Of a stretch of 64,000 nucleotides of DNA, positions 62,106-64,000 are shown piece by piece; positions within the stretch are counted from its first letter, which is position 1; every line of letters begins with the position of its first letter. The translations under genes were made by a program, and so were the position numbers. Location: contig SPPL01000002.1 of assembly GCA_004570955.1 (NCBI GenBank), positions 1-64,000 on the forward strand, read 5' to 3'. The DNA comes from Jeotgalicoccus nanhaiensis (GTDB taxonomy: Bacteria > Bacillota > Bacilli > Staphylococcales > Salinicoccaceae). The notes below the pieces were generated by a model. The model did no database searches. It was given only the letters and a program-made list of their open reading frames with translations, and was not told the origin of the DNA.

Positions 62106-63359
62106 TTAAGCGTGTGATTCTTTTCCGCTTCTAAGGTAGATTACAAAGAAGAAGAATACTGCTGCGGCAATCAGTAAGATTGAACCGATATAGAAAGCAA
62201 GTACTTGTGAACCGGTTACGTCACCGATATAACCTGTCAGCCAAGGTGCCACGACTGATGATGCCATACCGAAGAAGTTGAACAAGCCAAGAGCTTTGGC
62301 TGTTTTTTGTTCCGGAACAGAATCTGAGACGTACGTGATTAACACAGGGTCGATTGCAAGTTTACCCATTAGTCCGTAAAGGATCAGTGCGATGTAAAGA
62401 ATCCATGGTGAAGGTGAGTAAACTGTAAGTCCGATCATAACTGCTGCAACGAGAAGGAGCATAAGAATATATTTCAAACGGTCCTGCTGTCTTCTGTCGA
62501 TCAGACGTGCGAAAATCAGTGCACCCGGAATACCTGCAACAGCAACTAAAGCTGATACATAACCTACATCCGATTGTGCGAATCCTTTTTCAGCTACGAG
62601 GAATGATGGTAACCAGGTTACAATCATGTAGTAACCGTAACATACTGCGAAATACGTGAAGTATATTGTAATGTGTTTGCCTGAGAATAATGAAACATCA
62701 TCCGCTGAATCTGTAACGATATCCGCTGAAGTGGCATCAGCGTTTTCTTTGTTTTCAACTTCAGGTGATTTTTTATCGCTCTTGATATTTATATAGAATA
62801 CGAATGTCACACCTAAGATGATTAATGCTGTACCGTAAAGCATCCAGTTCCACTCAACGTTTAAACCGCCGACGAGGACTGAAGAACCTATAAGACCAAT
62901 AACCATACCGACTGCAGAACCACTGTTAATGATTGCGTTGGCAAAAGTTTTCTTGTCTTTTGGCACGTGTTTAGCTGATAAACTGTATGCTGATCCGTAG
63001 TAACTACCTGTAGCAATACCCGAGATTAAAGACCCGATGTATACTTGTGGCAGTGAACCTGCTGTACCGAGTACAACAGCACCGATCGCAAAACCGATAA
63101 ATGCTGGAATTAAGACTGCTTTCTGACCAAATTTATCAACCAGTACGCCCGCGGGAATTTGCATTCCTGTATAAGCAAAGAAATATACAGAAGCAATTAG
63201 ACCGATTTCTGCGTTAGATACATCGCCTAAAGAGCTCTGAATCTGAGGGTAAATCGGCGTTAAAATCGTTCTGTAAATCCAGATTGCGACCCAACCAAGT
63301 ACTAAAGCAACTATTATTTTTTTATAGTACTGGGAGCCGTTCTTTTCTAATTCATTCAT
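62106..63359 (-). CDS. MFS transporter, paralogue of the 58898 gene
   Basis: A 417-residue protein with 12 membrane segments, MFS signature GVLVDKFGQKAVLIP and second signature ARLIDRRQQDRLKYI. The start YYKKIIVALVLGWVAIWIYRTILTPIYP parallels that of the 58898 product. A hydrophilic central loop (about residues 195-225, KSDKKSPEVENKENADAT) is longer than in the paralogue. GGAGGCG precedes the ATG and TATAAT lies upstream on the minus strand (63398-63393). It follows a PucR-type regulator gene in the same direction, separated by a perfect 13-bp hairpin, so it is the prime candidate target of that regulator. Confidence 0.82.
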   Translation of the reverse strand: MNELEKNGSQYYKKIIVALVLGWVAIWIYRTILTPIYPQIQSSLGDVSNAEIGLIASVYFFAYTGMQIPAGVLVDKFGQKAVLIPAFIGFAIGAVVLGTAGSLPQVYIGSLISGIATGSYYGSAYSLSAKHVPKDKKTFANAIINSGSAVGMVIGLIGSSVLVGGLNVEWNWMLYGTALIILGVTFVFYINIKSDKKSPEVENKENADATSADIVTDSADDVSLFSGKHITIYFTYFAVCYGYYMIVTWLPSFLVAEKGFAQSDVGYVSALVAVAGIPGALIFARLIDRRQQDRLKYILMLLLVAAVMIGLTVYSPSPWILYIALILYGLMGKLAIDPVLITYVSDSVPEQKTAKALGLFNFFGMASSVVAPWLTGYIGDVTGSQVLAFYIGSILLIAAAVFFFFVIYLRSGKESHA

Positions 63360-63414
63360 TAAGTACGCCTCCTATAATTTTTAACTACCCATATTATACG
63401 CTTTAAAACACAAA

Positions 63415-63443
63415 CACTCATTGTTCACATTGAACAATGAGTG
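63415..63443 (-). terminator. Perfect 13-bp hairpin between the PucR-type gene and the MFS gene
   Basis: CACTCATTGTTCA (63415-63427) and TGAACAATGAGTG (63431-63443) pair perfectly around CAT. On the minus strand it is followed by TTTGTGTTTT, a moderate terminator. It also overlaps the expected -35 of the MFS promoter, so it could be an operator instead. Confidence 0.55.
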
Positions 63444-63473
63444 CTGCTGTAATTATTGATTCCCTACAATTAA

Positions 63474-64000
63474 TTAATTATTCTGGATGTGCTTAGAAAT
63501 GAATAAGGCAAGGCGGATATTGAGAGAATGCACAGGATCAGTTACATTTACCCTGAGCATTTCTTCGCACTTATTAATGCGGTATTTGACAGTATTTCTA
63601 TGCACGAAAATTTCATTGGATGTTTTCGTAATATCACACTGATTATCCATATAAATCTGCAGGGTTTTCTTTAATTCTTTATCTTTTGTATTCGACGGAA
63701 AAGCAAGTTCGCCGAGAGTGCTGAGCACAAACGGGCGGACTTTATCCTGCGGCAGGAGCTGCAGCAGTTCTTCAAAATTCCGCGGACGATAAATTTCGAG
63801 AAACTCGCGCTTTCCTTCATCTTTGCAGAGATCAAAAGTTTCCAGCGCTTCGACGAAAGAAGAGTGAATTTGAGTGAAATCCGATACTTCATTGCCTATG
63901 CCGAAAGACAGTGACTCTTTAAAGAACTTCTTGTATTCCTGCTGCAGATGGCGGCAGTAGGCTTCGTAATATTCATGCTTGTCCTGCAGCAGAATAGCGA
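63474..64000 (-). CDS. PucR/CdaR-family regulator, C-terminal part (runs off the window)
   Basis: The minus-strand frame is open from the stop at 63474 to the window edge, about 175 codons, with the start beyond 64000. The visible part reads ...DKHEYYEAYCRHLQQEYKKF, a GGDEF-like/central region with SFGIGNEVSDF. The C-terminal HTH_30 domain follows (KTLQIYMDNQCDITKTSNEI, then VHRNTVKYRINKCEEML). This ending is diagnostic of PucR, CdaR and related activators of purine and sugar-acid catabolism. It is probably the regulator of the downstream MFS gene and perhaps of pucG. A shorter frame starting at GTG 63728 is only its C-terminal fragment. Confidence 0.85.
   Translation of the reverse strand, partial: AILLQDKHEYYEAYCRHLQQEYKKFFKESLSFGIGNEVSDFTQIHSSFVEALETFDLCKDEGKREFLEIYRPRNFEELLQLLPQDKVRPFVLSTLGELAFPSNTKDKELKKTLQIYMDNQCDITKTSNEIFVHRNTVKYRINKCEEMLRVNVTDPVHSLNIRLALFISKHIQNN

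Noticed and set aside
63671..63892. Separate small minus-strand gene
   Set aside because: It is a shadow in another frame of the PucR-type gene, whose own frame is open through this stretch and matches the family.

Overview
The window looks like chromosome from a low-GC Gram-positive of the Staphylococcaceae, probably a Jeotgalicoccus/Salinicoccus-type genus rather than Staphylococcus itself (inference). Supporting this are a Cap-type capsule operon opening with capA-capB-capC, a TcaA homologue, an SdcS-type dicarboxylate symporter, an LPDTG-anchored surface protein, AGGAGG-type ribosome binding sites, and start-codon and terminator habits typical of Bacillales. Most of the window is surface-polysaccharide and cell-envelope genes. 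No tRNA, rRNA, CRISPR array or phage module was seen.

Layout. (1) 1-73: the 5' end of an IS3-type transposase leaving the window. (2) 143-18779: a first polysaccharide locus with a DUF6270-like protein, a short Wzz protein, a BY-kinase-like protein without a P-loop, and a UDP-ManNAc dehydrogenase. These are followed by a strikingly AT-rich block (3.94-18.8 kb) of two heparinase-II/III-like proteins, an SH3/GW-like protein, two large two-domain glycosyltransferases, an asparagine-synthetase-like protein, a cyanophycin-synthetase-like ATP-grasp ligase, a truncated second ATP-grasp gene and an inverted alpha/beta-hydrolase gene. (3) 18.9-27.7 kb: alternating lipoprotein and YdcF-type genes, two tandem zinc-ribbon miniproteins with sigma-B-like promoters, an Mga/AtxA-type regulator, a zinc-ribbon Yip1-like protein plus TcaA, and a frameshifted multi-pass membrane protein. 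(4) 27.8-43.6 kb: a Wzx/Wzy-type capsule operon. It has the CapABC phosphoregulatory trio, nucleotide-sugar enzymes (4,6-dehydratase, 4-epimerase, 6-dehydrogenase, aminotransferase, N-formyltransferase), an initiating phosphosugar transferase, a GT4, two adenylate/ATP-grasp enzymes, flippase, candidate polymerase and a third YdcF. (5) 43.6-57.4 kb: two more Mga/AtxA-like regulators flanking a 2628-residue LPXTG protein, an orphan CapC, an isochorismatase pseudogene, a PPOX-family protein, a small sigma-B-like gene and a 41-bp tandem repeat array. (6) 57.4-64 kb: pucG, two related MFS transporters, sdcS and the C-terminal part of a PucR-family regulator.

How the genes may work together. The capsule operon probably makes a polymer with an N-formylated 4-amino-4,6-dideoxy-HexNAc and uronic acids. 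CapM starts the unit, Wzx/Wzy export and polymerise it, and CapA/B/C tune the process. The AT-rich locus probably makes a second ManNAcA-containing polymer. Its carboxyl groups could be amidated or aminoacylated by the ATP-grasp and asparagine-synthetase-like enzymes, and it could be trimmed inside the cell by the heparinase-like proteins. That scheme is inference and is the most novel biology here. The right-hand end is metabolic: ureidoglycine/glyoxylate transamination and carboxylate uptake, with a cre-like box before sdcS.
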